Positions 43,153-51,492 of a stretch of 64,000 nt of DNA are shown piece by piece. The DNA comes from Sphingobacteriaceae bacterium (GTDB lineage Bacteria; Bacteroidota; Bacteroidia; Sphingobacteriales; Sphingobacteriaceae). The notes under the pieces are model-generated. The model ran no database searches and was not told where the DNA came from. It saw nothing but the letters and a program-made list of their open reading frames with translations. The stretch spans positions 104,681 to 168,680 of the forward strand of contig CANHGR010000001.1 in assembly GCA_947460875.1 (NCBI GenBank), given 5' to 3'. How positions within the stretch are numbered: position 1 is the stretch's first letter; each line of letters opens with the position of its first letter. The position numbers were made by a program, and so were the translations under genes.

Positions 43153-45687
43153 ATGAATAGATTTTTAATTGCAGTATTTCTTACGATAATTTCTACCACA
43201 GCATTAGGCCAGGCACTTGGCACAGGCGGGCAAAGTGTGAGCGATCAGCCTAGTTATCTGAATCCTAAAGAATATCTGATTGGCGGTACTACGATGAGTG
43301 GTGCTAAGTTTCTGGACACAGAAACCTTGATTATTCTTTCTAAGTTGATAGTTGGACAACGCATTACAGTGCCGGGAGAAGCTACTTCAAATGCAGTTAA
43401 GAATCTTTGGGCGCAAGGTCTGTTTGATGATGTGCAACTTAATATCACACAGATCAAAGGGGATACTATATTTTTCGACATCGCAGTTGTAGAACACCCT
43501 CGGTTAACAAGGATCAATGTTTCCGGATTGTCAGCAGGTCAGAAAGACGATGTCCTAAAAAAGCTAAATGAAAACAACGGTAAAGTTGTAAATGAAAATC
43601 TATTAAATACAGTGACAGGTGTAATCAAAAGGCATTTTAACGAAAAGGGCTTTCTTTTTACAGAGGTCGATATTAAGCAGGTAAAAGATACCACAGTCGA
43701 CAATAATATTATTCTGGAAGTAAAAGTTGACAAAAATTCAAAAGTAAAGATCAACAATGTTGCGTTTGAAGGTAATGATGACTTTAGCGATAAACAGCTC
43801 GCTAAATACATGAAAAAGACCAAAGCTCGGGCCTTCTACAAGGTGTTTGGCTCTCAAAAGTTCCTGGAGGCTAAATATGAAGAAGACAAAATTGCATTGA
43901 TTGCAAAAATGCAGGCAAAAGGCTTTCGCGATGCTGAAATTCTTTCTGATACTGTTTCCAAACACAACGACTCATCGATGGACGTGCGGATAAAAGTCTA
44001 CGAAGGCCCGAAGTATTATTTTGGCAATATCTTGTGGTCGGGTAATGCACAATATAGTACTGAAGTTCTAAACAATGCGCTTGCAATCAGAAAGGGAGAT
44101 ATTTTTAGTGAAGAGTTATTGCAAAAGAAGCTTAGCGGCAGTGCTAATGGCGATGATATTTCGTCGATCTATCTAGATAATGGATACCTAACATTTTCGG
44201 TTGATCCCATACAAACCCAAGTAAGAGGAGACACGATAGATTTGGAATTAAGAATACTGGAGGGGCCTTTATACACCATTAATAAGGTTTCTGTTTCAGG
44301 AAACGATATTACCCATGATAAAGTGGTAATGCGTGAAATTCGTACAAAACCTGGCGATAAGTTCTCGAAAGAAGCAATTGTGCGTACACAGCGTGAAATA
44401 GCGCAACTTGGTAATTTTGATGAAGCAAAAACTAATGTGGTTCCAATTCCGAACCCAGCAGATGGTACAGTAGATATTCAATTTACTGTCGAAGAAAAGC
44501 CTTCTGATCAGGTTGAGTTGTCGGGAGGTTTTGGGGGAGGTCGCATTATCGGAACGCTCGGTCTAACCTTTAATAATTTTGCGATTAGAAATTTGTTTAA
44601 CCTTAAAGAATGGAAACCACTCCCAAAAGGAGACGGACAAAAGCTTAGTCTCAGGGGCCAGACTAATGGTAAGCAATACCAATCTTATAGCTTTTCATTT
44701 TCTGAGCCTTGGTTTGGCGGAAAAAAGAGAATATACTTTGGAGTAAGTGCATTTACTTCACTTCAATCAAACCAATATTTCGATAATATAGCTGATGCAG
44801 ATTTGCAACGTATCCGGCTAAATGGAGTGACCGTAAGCTTAGGCAAGACATTGAAGTGGCCTGATGATTGGTTCTCAGTCAATTATTCAGTCAACCTTCA
44901 ACAATACAAACTTAAAAACTATCCGGGATTCTTGTTTTCGACAGGAACTTCATACAATCTTAACCTTACTCAAGATTTAACGCGTAATTCTGTAGATGCT
45001 CCGATTTTTCCAAAATCAGGCTCCATCTTAAAACTAACGTTACAGGCAACCCCGCCTTACTCCCTCCTCAATAACGTTAATTATAGAACGGCTACTGATC
45101 AAGAGCGCTTTAAATTTACCGAATACTATAAGTGGAAATTTCAATCGCAGTGGTTTCAAAGAGTTTATGGTAATCTGATATTAAAAGCGCAGGCACAGTT
45201 TGGCTTACTAGGAAGATACAATAAGGCTGCGGGACAGTCTGCTTTTGAACGTTTTAAACTTGGAGGCGATGGTATGCAGGGTTTCGACTTCCTGCAAGGA
45301 TCAGAGATTATTGCAATGCGCGGTTATGCTAATAACACGGTGATTCCGGTAGGGGCTAATCCTGATATTGCGCAGCAATCAGGAAGTCCGATCTTTAATA
45401 AGATTGTATTAGAACTACGCCATCCTGTACTAACTAGCCAGCAGGCAACTGTTTTCGCTCTTGCATTTGTGGAAGGTGGAAATACATGGGACAACTTTCG
45501 CGACTTTGCACCATTTAATATACGGCGATCAACTGGCGTTGGTGTTCGAATATTTTTGCCTATCTTAGGATTATTAGGTATTGATTATGGATATGGGTTT
45601 GATAAAATTCCTGGATTGCCGACAGCTAGTAAAGGGCAGTTCCATTTTAATATTTCTCAGTCAGTAGGAGGAAATCCATTTAATTAA
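43153..45687 (+). CDS. bamA: Outer membrane protein assembly factor BamA
   Basis: Central component of the machine that folds beta-barrel proteins into the outer membrane, 844 residues. After a signal peptide (NRFLIAVFLTIISTTALGQ) come five POTRA domains to about residue 440, with repeated patterns such as VKNLWAQGLFDDVQLNITQ, VDKNSKVKINNVAFEGNDDF and GPLYTINKVSVSGNDIT. The C-terminal Omp85 barrel has the lid-lock region FKLGGDGMQGFD and ends in the strand KGQFHFNISQ. It is upstream of two Skp-like genes, four bases apart, which supply its periplasmic chaperones. Confidence 0.95.
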   Translation: MNRFLIAVFLTIISTTALGQALGTGGQSVSDQPSYLNPKEYLIGGTTMSGAKFLDTETLIILSKLIVGQRITVPGEATSNAVKNLWAQGLFDDVQLNITQIKGDTIFFDIAVVEHPRLTRINVSGLSAGQKDDVLKKLNENNGKVVNENLLNTVTGVIKRHFNEKGFLFTEVDIKQVKDTTVDNNIILEVKVDKNSKVKINNVAFEGNDDFSDKQLAKYMKKTKARAFYKVFGSQKFLEAKYEEDKIALIAKMQAKGFRDAEILSDTVSKHNDSSMDVRIKVYEGPKYYFGNILWSGNAQYSTEVLNNALAIRKGDIFSEELLQKKLSGSANGDDISSIYLDNGYLTFSVDPIQTQVRGDTIDLELRILEGPLYTINKVSVSGNDITHDKVVMREIRTKPGDKFSKEAIVRTQREIAQLGNFDEAKTNVVPIPNPADGTVDIQFTVEEKPSDQVELSGGFGGGRIIGTLGLTFNNFAIRNLFNLKEWKPLPKGDGQKLSLRGQTNGKQYQSYSFSFSEPWFGGKKRIYFGVSAFTSLQSNQYFDNIADADLQRIRLNGVTVSLGKTLKWPDDWFSVNYSVNLQQYKLKNYPGFLFSTGTSYNLNLTQDLTRNSVDAPIFPKSGSILKLTLQATPPYSLLNNVNYRTATDQERFKFTEYYKWKFQSQWFQRVYGNLILKAQAQFGLLGRYNKAAGQSAFERFKLGGDGMQGFDFLQGSEIIAMRGYANNTVIPVGANPDIAQQSGSPIFNKIVLELRHPVLTSQQATVFALAFVEGGNTWDNFRDFAPFNIRRSTGVGVRIFLPILGLLGIDYGYGFDKIPGLPTASKGQFHFNISQSVGGNPFN

Positions 45688-45691
45688 AAAT

Positions 45692-46222
45692 ATGAGAGCA
45701 TATTTCTTTTTAGTTGTTTTCGTTTTTATGACTGGTTTAAGTGCAATTGCACAACGATTCGCATATGTGGATACAGAATTTATTTTAAGACATATTCCTG
45801 AGTACTTGTCAGCTCAGAAGCAACTCGATGCAACATCTCAAGCTTGGCAGAAAGAAGTCGACACACGAAATCAAGAAATTGAAAAATTATATAAAGCTTA
45901 TCAAGCAGATCAAGTATTATTGACTGAAGATATGCGTAAGCGCCGTGAAAATGAAATTGTAGAAAAGGAAAGAGACGTTAAAGAATTTCAGCGCGTAAAA
46001 TTTGGCTTTGAGGGCGAAACTTATAAAAAGCAATTAGAGCTTGTTAGGCCTATCCAAGAACGAGTTGCAAAAGCAATACAAAATATAGCCGAAAGTCAGC
46101 AGCTTGATATGATATTCGATAAGAACAGCGAAGTGATGCTATTATATGCCAGTCCGCGTTTAGATAAAAGTAATGATGTAATCACCCGTTTGGGATACAA
46201 GCCGGGTAGTTTTGTCGAGTAA
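45692..46222 (+). CDS. OmpH/Skp-family periplasmic chaperone (first copy)
   Basis: A 176-residue exported chaperone that should keep outer-membrane proteins soluble on the way to BamA. A signal peptide (RAYFFLVVFVFMTGLSAIAQ) is followed by the Skp body: FAYVDTEFILRHIPEYLSAQ, a long charged coiled coil rich in Lys/Glu/Gln, and the C-terminal MIFDKNSEVMLLYASPR segment. It lies four bases after bamA and 34 bases before a second Skp-like gene. The arrangement bamA-skp-skp is the usual one in the phylum. Confidence 0.92.
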   Translation: MRAYFFLVVFVFMTGLSAIAQRFAYVDTEFILRHIPEYLSAQKQLDATSQAWQKEVDTRNQEIEKLYKAYQADQVLLTEDMRKRRENEIVEKERDVKEFQRVKFGFEGETYKKQLELVRPIQERVAKAIQNIAESQQLDMIFDKNSEVMLLYASPRLDKSNDVITRLGYKPGSFVE

Positions 46223-46256
46223 GTAGTTAACAATTTAGAAATCAATTAATTAGAAC

Positions 46257-46814
46257 ATGAAAAATTTAGTAAAAGTTGCAATAGTTGTCACTGGATTATA
46301 TTTAAGCGGCGGTACGGCTAGCGCACAACAGAAATTTGCACACATCAATTCGGCAGAACTATTGCAATCTATGCCCGAAGTAAAAACTGCCGATGCAGCG
46401 ATGGAAAAGTTTGGCAAGGAGAAGGAATCTCAAATTCAGGCAATGAATAGTGAATATGAAAAAAAGGGAGTAGCGTTCACTGATAAGCAAAAAACATTAA
46501 GTGAAGCAAATAAAGAAGCATTGACCAAAGAATTGCAAACAATGTATGCTGAGCTACAGGATTTAGAGAAACGTATAGGAGAGGCCCAAGAAAAAGCTCA
46601 ACAAGATATGGAAGCCAAAAGAGTTGAATTTTTCAATCCGATTCTTAAAAAAGCTACTGATGCGGTAAATGCAGTAGCAAAAGAAAAGGCATACGCCTAT
46701 GTATTTGATATCTCTCAGCCTACCATGATCTATTTTGGTGGCGGCGATGATATACTATCATTAGTAAAGACGAAATTAGGTATAACAGCCACTGCACCAG
46801 CGGCAAGTAAATAA
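46257..46814 (+). CDS. OmpH/Skp-family periplasmic chaperone (second copy)
   Basis: A 185-residue paralogue of the preceding gene. It has a signal peptide (KNLVKVAIVVTGLYLSGGTASAQ), the start FAHINSAELLQSMPEVKTAD, a central coiled coil (KELQTMYAELQDLEKRIGEA) and the C-terminal YAYVFDISQPTMIYFGGGDDI segment, then an Ala/Pro tail. It is probably a trimeric tentacle-shaped chaperone like Skp. A strong terminator 15 bases after the stop closes the envelope cluster. Confidence 0.92.
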   Translation: MKNLVKVAIVVTGLYLSGGTASAQQKFAHINSAELLQSMPEVKTADAAMEKFGKEKESQIQAMNSEYEKKGVAFTDKQKTLSEANKEALTKELQTMYAELQDLEKRIGEAQEKAQQDMEAKRVEFFNPILKKATDAVNAVAKEKAYAYVFDISQPTMIYFGGGDDILSLVKTKLGITATAPAASK

Positions 46815-46828
46815 TCAACTAATTTTTT

Positions 46829-46859
46829 AATATGCGAAGCCCGAAAGGCTTCGCATATT
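46829..46859 (+). terminator. Rho-independent terminator of the bamA-skp-skp cluster
   Basis: AATATGCGAAGCC and GGCTTCGCATATT form a perfect 13-bp stem around the stable loop CGAAA, followed by TTTATT. It separates the envelope cluster from the nuo genes. Confidence 0.9.
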
Positions 46860-46918
46860 TTATTGGTTTGTTTTGACAAACTGATGTTTTATAAATAAAA
46901 TCTTTCAAGCTGATTGCT

Positions 46919-46926
46919 TAAGTTTG
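46919..46926 (+). promoter_or_regulatory. Candidate -7 box of the nuoH-N operon
   Basis: TAAGTTTG matches TAnnTTTG 18 bases before the TTG start of nuoH and follows the cluster terminator. No clear -33 TTG. Confidence 0.4.
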
Positions 46927-46944
46927 TGAACCTAAGCTCTGACT

Positions 46945-48015
46945 TTGAATTTTTATCTAACCTATATACTTGTTGCAACCTGCCTATTCGCTTTTACGGC
47001 ATTATTTGCGCTAATGGCAGTATATGCCGAACGCAAGTTATCTGCTTTCATGCAAGATCGACTTGGTCCGATGGAGGTAGGTAGTTACGGCACCCTTCAA
47101 GCTTTCGCAGATATTTTGAAGCTCCTTCAAAAAGAATTTATCATCCCTGCTGCAGCAGATAGGGTCTTGTTTTTTACAGCTCCTGTTCTAATTTACATCG
47201 CCGTTTATTTGGGTTTTGCGGCTTTACCCTGGGCTCCTGGCCTAATTCCGTCATCACTCAACCTCGGTGTTTTTTATATTTTCGCAATCATCTCTGTAGA
47301 AACTGTCGGCATATTAATGGCCGGCTGGGGATCGAATAATAAGTATGCATTACTTGGATCTATGCGTTCAGTTGCACAAATAATTTCCTATGAAATTCCT
47401 GCGGGTATTGCAGTAATTTCGGCTGTAATGATATCTCAATCTTTAAATCTTCAGGAAGTAACTCTTAGTCAAGGGATACTCTCTACAGGAGCGGTTAATT
47501 TTTTAGGATTAATTGATGTGAAAAATATCGGTGGTTTTTTAGCTTGGAATATTTTTCAAGCCCCCCACCTTATTATCGCCTACATCATTTACTTTATAGC
47601 GTCGCTGGCAGAATGTAACAGAGCGCCATTTGACATCCCGGAAGCAGAGTCTGAACTTGTTGCGGGGTTCCACGTAGAGTATTCAGGTATGCGTTTTGCT
47701 TTTATATTTCTTGCCGAATATTCAATGATGTTTCTGGTAGGGATGTTGGGAGTGATCTTGTTTCTTGGAGGATGGAATTCTCCATTACCCAATGTAGGCT
47801 CACTGGAGTTGGCAACTTGGACAACGAGCAGCGCTTGGGGCGTCTTTTGGGTGATGGTCAAGACTATGCTGGTTGTCGCTACACAAATTTGGATACGTTG
47901 GACATTGCCAAGATTCAGGGTAGATCAGTTAATGAGTTTTTGTTGGAAGGTTTTAACACCACTTGCTTTTTTATGTATGCTGATTTCTGGAGTGTGGCGC
48001 TTGACAATGATGTAA
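46945..48015 (+). CDS. nuoH: NADH-quinone oxidoreductase subunit H
   Basis: Membrane subunit of Complex I that joins the peripheral arm to the proton pumps and lines the quinone site, 356 residues with about eight to nine helices. AERKLSAFMQDRLGP near residue 28 and the DIPEAESELVAGFHVEYSGM loop are the signature segments for quinone binding. Translation seems to begin at TTG 46945. It is the first gene of a seven-gene operon nuoHIJKLMN; no nuoG or other upstream subunit gene precedes it, only the terminator of the skp cluster. Confidence 0.95.
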   Translation: MNFYLTYILVATCLFAFTALFALMAVYAERKLSAFMQDRLGPMEVGSYGTLQAFADILKLLQKEFIIPAAADRVLFFTAPVLIYIAVYLGFAALPWAPGLIPSSLNLGVFYIFAIISVETVGILMAGWGSNNKYALLGSMRSVAQIISYEIPAGIAVISAVMISQSLNLQEVTLSQGILSTGAVNFLGLIDVKNIGGFLAWNIFQAPHLIIAYIIYFIASLAECNRAPFDIPEAESELVAGFHVEYSGMRFAFIFLAEYSMMFLVGMLGVILFLGGWNSPLPNVGSLELATWTTSSAWGVFWVMVKTMLVVATQIWIRWTLPRFRVDQLMSFCWKVLTPLAFLCMLISGVWRLTMM

Positions 48016-48019
48016 GGAG

Positions 48020-48613
48020 ATGGAAAAGCTACTGAATGGATTTATAACGGCGGTTAAAGGATTACGACTCACCTTCAAACACCTGTTTGCCGCAGGGAAG
48101 ACTAGAAAAGTTATTGGAATAAAAGAAAAAAATTATTTTGATCAATTAGGTGCGACGACTACCATTCAATATCCTCATCAAAAACTACCCGTACCAGAGG
48201 TAGGGCGATATCAGCTTGATGTAGAAATGGATGACTGCATCGTGTGTGATCTTTGTGCTAAAATATGTCCTGTCGACTGTATTGAAATTGAAAGCATTAA
48301 GTCTACGGAAGCTATTGGTCAAACATCTGACGGTACGACTAAGCGTCTTTACGCTGCAAAGTTTGATATCGACATGGCTAAATGTATGTACTGCGGTTTA
48401 TGTACTGTTGTTTGTCCGACAGAATGTATTATTATGACGAATACGTACGACCGTAGTGTGCCAAAAATGACTGATTTGATTTATCAGTTTTCTGACATGT
48501 CAGCGGAAGATGCTCAAGAAAAGCGGGAGGCCATCGCTAAACAAAATGCTGAAAAGCAAGCAGCAAAAGAAGCCACATTAAACTTTGTTCAAAAAAATCT
48601 CGGAGAAACATGA
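48020..48613 (+). CDS. nuoI: NADH-quinone oxidoreductase subunit I
   Basis: Peripheral iron-sulfur subunit of Complex I, 197 residues, carrying clusters N6a and N6b that pass electrons towards quinone. Two 4Fe-4S motifs are intact: CIVCDLCAKICPVDC and CMYCGLCTVVCPTEC. It has an amphipathic N-terminus (FITAVKGLRLTFKHLF) and a charged C-terminal tail. It starts four bases after nuoH and overlaps nuoJ by four bases. Confidence 0.95.
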   Translation: MEKLLNGFITAVKGLRLTFKHLFAAGKTRKVIGIKEKNYFDQLGATTTIQYPHQKLPVPEVGRYQLDVEMDDCIVCDLCAKICPVDCIEIESIKSTEAIGQTSDGTTKRLYAAKFDIDMAKCMYCGLCTVVCPTECIIMTNTYDRSVPKMTDLIYQFSDMSAEDAQEKREAIAKQNAEKQAAKEATLNFVQKNLGET

Positions 48614-49143
48614 GGGTAGAGCAGATTATATTTTATGCACTTGCTGCGATGGTGCTCGGTTCTGCACTGCTGGTTGTAACGATTAGAAACCTTGTCCGAT
48701 CTATTTTTCTATTTTTTGTCGCGTTAATCAGTTTATCAGGATTGTACATTTTCGCTTCGGCCGATTTTATTGCAATCGCGCAGATCGTAATATACGTTGG
48801 AGGGGTGCTCGTGCTGATGCTTTTTGCATTTCTGCTCTCCAATAAAGAATTGCTCAATAATCTGAGTCGGCCGGTTAACAGGCTTATTAACATCAGTTCA
48901 CTACCTGGTTTTTTGTTGGCATCGGCATTTCTATTTGTACTAATTAGCGCAATCCTAAACACTGAAATAAGTTGGCTAGGTTACGTGCAGCAAAATCATT
49001 TTCAACCTGGAGACAACACGGTACATAATATTGGCATTAGTATAATGACTCGATATCTTCTTCCGTTTGAAGCCGTATCTATGTTTTTAATGATGGCGTT
49101 AATCGGGGCTGCGCATTTAGCAAGAAAGGGCCAGAAAATATGA
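48610..49143 (+). CDS. nuoJ: NADH-quinone oxidoreductase subunit J
   Basis: Membrane subunit of Complex I, 177 residues with five hydrophobic helices. The third-helix region with the pi-bulge (DFIAIAQIVIYVGGVLVLML) is clear. It couples quinone chemistry to the antiporter-like subunits. The ATG overlaps the nuoI stop in ATGA, and its own stop overlaps nuoK in the same way, indicating translational coupling along the operon. Confidence 0.94.
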   Translation: MRVEQIIFYALAAMVLGSALLVVTIRNLVRSIFLFFVALISLSGLYIFASADFIAIAQIVIYVGGVLVLMLFAFLLSNKELLNNLSRPVNRLINISSLPGFLLASAFLFVLISAILNTEISWLGYVQQNHFQPGDNTVHNIGISIMTRYLLPFEAVSMFLMMALIGAAHLARKGQKI

Positions 49144-49445
49144 TCCCGGTAACCCATTTTATGATAATAAGTGCGATATTATTTTGTATCGGACTTTACG
49201 CTGCGATTTCAAAGCGCAATGCAATCATGGTCCTCATCGGTATAGAGTTTATGATCAACGCGGCTATACTTAACTTTGTTGCGTTTGGGGCCTATGATAA
49301 GGAGGTAAACGGGGGACAGATAGTTGCACTATTTGCAATTGTACTTGCCGCTGCAGGAGTTGCAGTAGCGCTCGCAATTATATTAAATGTATATAAATAT
49401 TATAAAACAATTGATCCTGATAAGATCCATAATCTAAGAGACTAA
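49140..49445 (+). CDS. nuoK: NADH-quinone oxidoreductase subunit K
   Basis: Small three-helix membrane subunit of Complex I, 101 residues. Conserved glutamates in the helices are present (VLIGIEFMINAAILNFVAF, and the AAAGVAVALAIILNVY helix lacks the second one at the usual place seen in some homologues, where the residue nearest is in GGQIVALF). It is part of the proton pathway between NuoH and NuoN. It overlaps nuoJ by four bases and abuts nuoL with no gap. Confidence 0.93.
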   Translation: MIPVTHFMIISAILFCIGLYAAISKRNAIMVLIGIEFMINAAILNFVAFGAYDKEVNGGQIVALFAIVLAAAGVAVALAIILNVYKYYKTIDPDKIHNLRD

Positions 49446-51488
49446 TTGGAATTTTTTAACCAATCAAATACGATCTACCTGGCTATATTGGCGGTGCTAA
49501 TGCCGCTAATCTCTTTCGTATGGGTTAGTACATTAGCGAAGCGTGGTAGTGGAATTTCAATTCTATCTATATTATGTAGTCTAATACTTTCAGCTATCGT
49601 TTTTACGAGGGTTTGGAACGGACAACCACAGCATTTTCAAGTGCATTGGTTTTCTGTAGGAAGCTATCATCTGACCGCCGGAATATTGCTGAACAATCTC
49701 TCGGCAGGCATGATCCTATTGGTTTCGGGAGTAGCATTCATTGTGCACCTCTATTCGATACAATATATGCGGAGCGATCCCTACCTCAGGCGATATTGGA
49801 GGTATTTAAGTTTGTTCTGCTTCTCGATGATGGCCCTAGTTGTGGTTGATAACTTGCTAGTACTCTACATGTTTTGGGAGCTGGTGGGGTTCACGTCTTA
49901 CTTATTGATTGGATTTTGGTACAAAAGAGATTACGCCGTCCAAGCCGCTAAAAAGGCTTTTATTTTTAATAGAATTGGCGATCTGGGCTTTCTTGCAGGG
50001 ATTATGATTTTGTTAAATCAGTTCGGTACGTTGAACATTACCGAGCTTTTTGGCGATGGTGGCGCAATAAGTAACGCAATGATAGAAGATGGCGTTTGGA
50101 TTTCGGGTACACATCAGATGCCTGCCGTCTGGTTAACTCTCGCAGGTGGAGCATTCTTTTTTGGTGCAATTGCTAAATCTGCCCAATTTCCGCTACACGC
50201 CTGGTTACCGGACGCAATGGCCGGTCCTACCTCAGTTTCTTCTTTGATCCATGCTGCCACGATGGTGGCAGCGGGTATTTTCCTAATTGCTCGTATCTAT
50301 CCAATATTTGATCAAAATATTCTGATGCTGATGGTGATAACCGGTAGCATTACATCTTTTATGGCTGCAACCATTGCTTTAGTGCAGAATGATCTCAAGC
50401 AAATTCTGGCTTTTTCTACAATCTCGCAACTGGGTTTCATGATGCTCGCTATGGGCATCGGCGCATATGATGCAGCATTGTTTCACTTGACCACACACGC
50501 CTTTTTTAAATGTCTGTTATTCCTTTGTGCAGGGGCTGTAATTCATCAACTGGAGTATTTTAAGCAAGCAGCAAAGATTGAGTTTGATTGCCAGGACATA
50601 AGAAATATGGGGGGATTAAAAAATTATATGCCTATAACATTCACCGCAATGCTGTTTGCTTCGATGGCTTTGGCAGGACTGCCATTTACTTCCGGTTATT
50701 TATCAAAGGATAGCATTTTGCTCTATTCATTTGATTGGGCATCATCACAAACAGGCCTTATGAGTTTAGTGCCTTATTTAGCTGTTTTGACAAGTTTAGC
50801 TACAACATTCTATATCGCCCGATTAATTTTCAAGGTATTCTTTGGATCCTTTAGACAAAAGCAGCGAATTCCGGTTTTAGAACCCCCTTCTATTATGAAG
50901 GTTTCTTTAATGTTGCTTGTTTTGTTTTGTGTTTTCCCAATGTTTTCATGGAATCCCTTTAGCGTCGAGAACTCTTGGATTTTGAAGGGTTTTTCTGCCG
51001 ACGTGCAGGTCCTTTCGCAATCGAGACTCTTGCATATACTAGTTCCGCTGTTGGTCACTTTCGTAAGTTTTGCCTTGATTTATCTTGCTTCTATCGTTTA
51101 TTCGAAGCGCGATGGCGATGGATCAGTTACACAGGTAGCGCGAGATAGCTTTATTTACGAACTTTTTTACCATCAGTGGTTTATCAATAAATTGTACAAC
51201 GTCATCTTCGTGATACCGCTTATGTATTTATCTCGCGTTAGCAGCATTTTGGACAATAAAATAGTTGATGGTTTGGTTAACGGTGCCGGACGATCAGTTT
51301 TGTTCCTAGGTGCACTATCGACATTCGTAGATCGATATATTATAGATGGTATAGTAAATTTGCTTGGCTCGATTTCAAAGAGTATTGGCAACGTTACCCG
51401 TCATTTTCAATCCGGTCGTGTACAGCACTATATGATTACTATGATTTTATTATTGCTTACGTTCTTTATTTTCAAGTATTTTAGCTGA
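49446..51488 (+). CDS. nuoL: NADH-quinone oxidoreductase subunit L
   Basis: Distal proton-pumping subunit of Complex I, 680 residues with about sixteen helices including the long lateral helix near the C-terminus. The antiporter-like core is visible: YMFWELVGFTSYLLIGFWYK with the key glutamate, the lysine helix AIAKSAQFPLHAWLPDAMAG, and HAATMVAAGIFLIARIYPIF. Translation starts with TTG at 49446, directly after the nuoK stop codon, so initiation probably depends on ribosomes finishing nuoK. Confidence 0.95.
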   Translation: MEFFNQSNTIYLAILAVLMPLISFVWVSTLAKRGSGISILSILCSLILSAIVFTRVWNGQPQHFQVHWFSVGSYHLTAGILLNNLSAGMILLVSGVAFIVHLYSIQYMRSDPYLRRYWRYLSLFCFSMMALVVVDNLLVLYMFWELVGFTSYLLIGFWYKRDYAVQAAKKAFIFNRIGDLGFLAGIMILLNQFGTLNITELFGDGGAISNAMIEDGVWISGTHQMPAVWLTLAGGAFFFGAIAKSAQFPLHAWLPDAMAGPTSVSSLIHAATMVAAGIFLIARIYPIFDQNILMLMVITGSITSFMAATIALVQNDLKQILAFSTISQLGFMMLAMGIGAYDAALFHLTTHAFFKCLLFLCAGAVIHQLEYFKQAAKIEFDCQDIRNMGGLKNYMPITFTAMLFASMALAGLPFTSGYLSKDSILLYSFDWASSQTGLMSLVPYLAVLTSLATTFYIARLIFKVFFGSFRQKQRIPVLEPPSIMKVSLMLLVLFCVFPMFSWNPFSVENSWILKGFSADVQVLSQSRLLHILVPLLVTFVSFALIYLASIVYSKRDGDGSVTQVARDSFIYELFYHQWFINKLYNVIFVIPLMYLSRVSSILDNKIVDGLVNGAGRSVLFLGALSTFVDRYIIDGIVNLLGSISKSIGNVTRHFQSGRVQHYMITMILLLLTFFIFKYFS

Positions 51489-51492
51489 GTCT

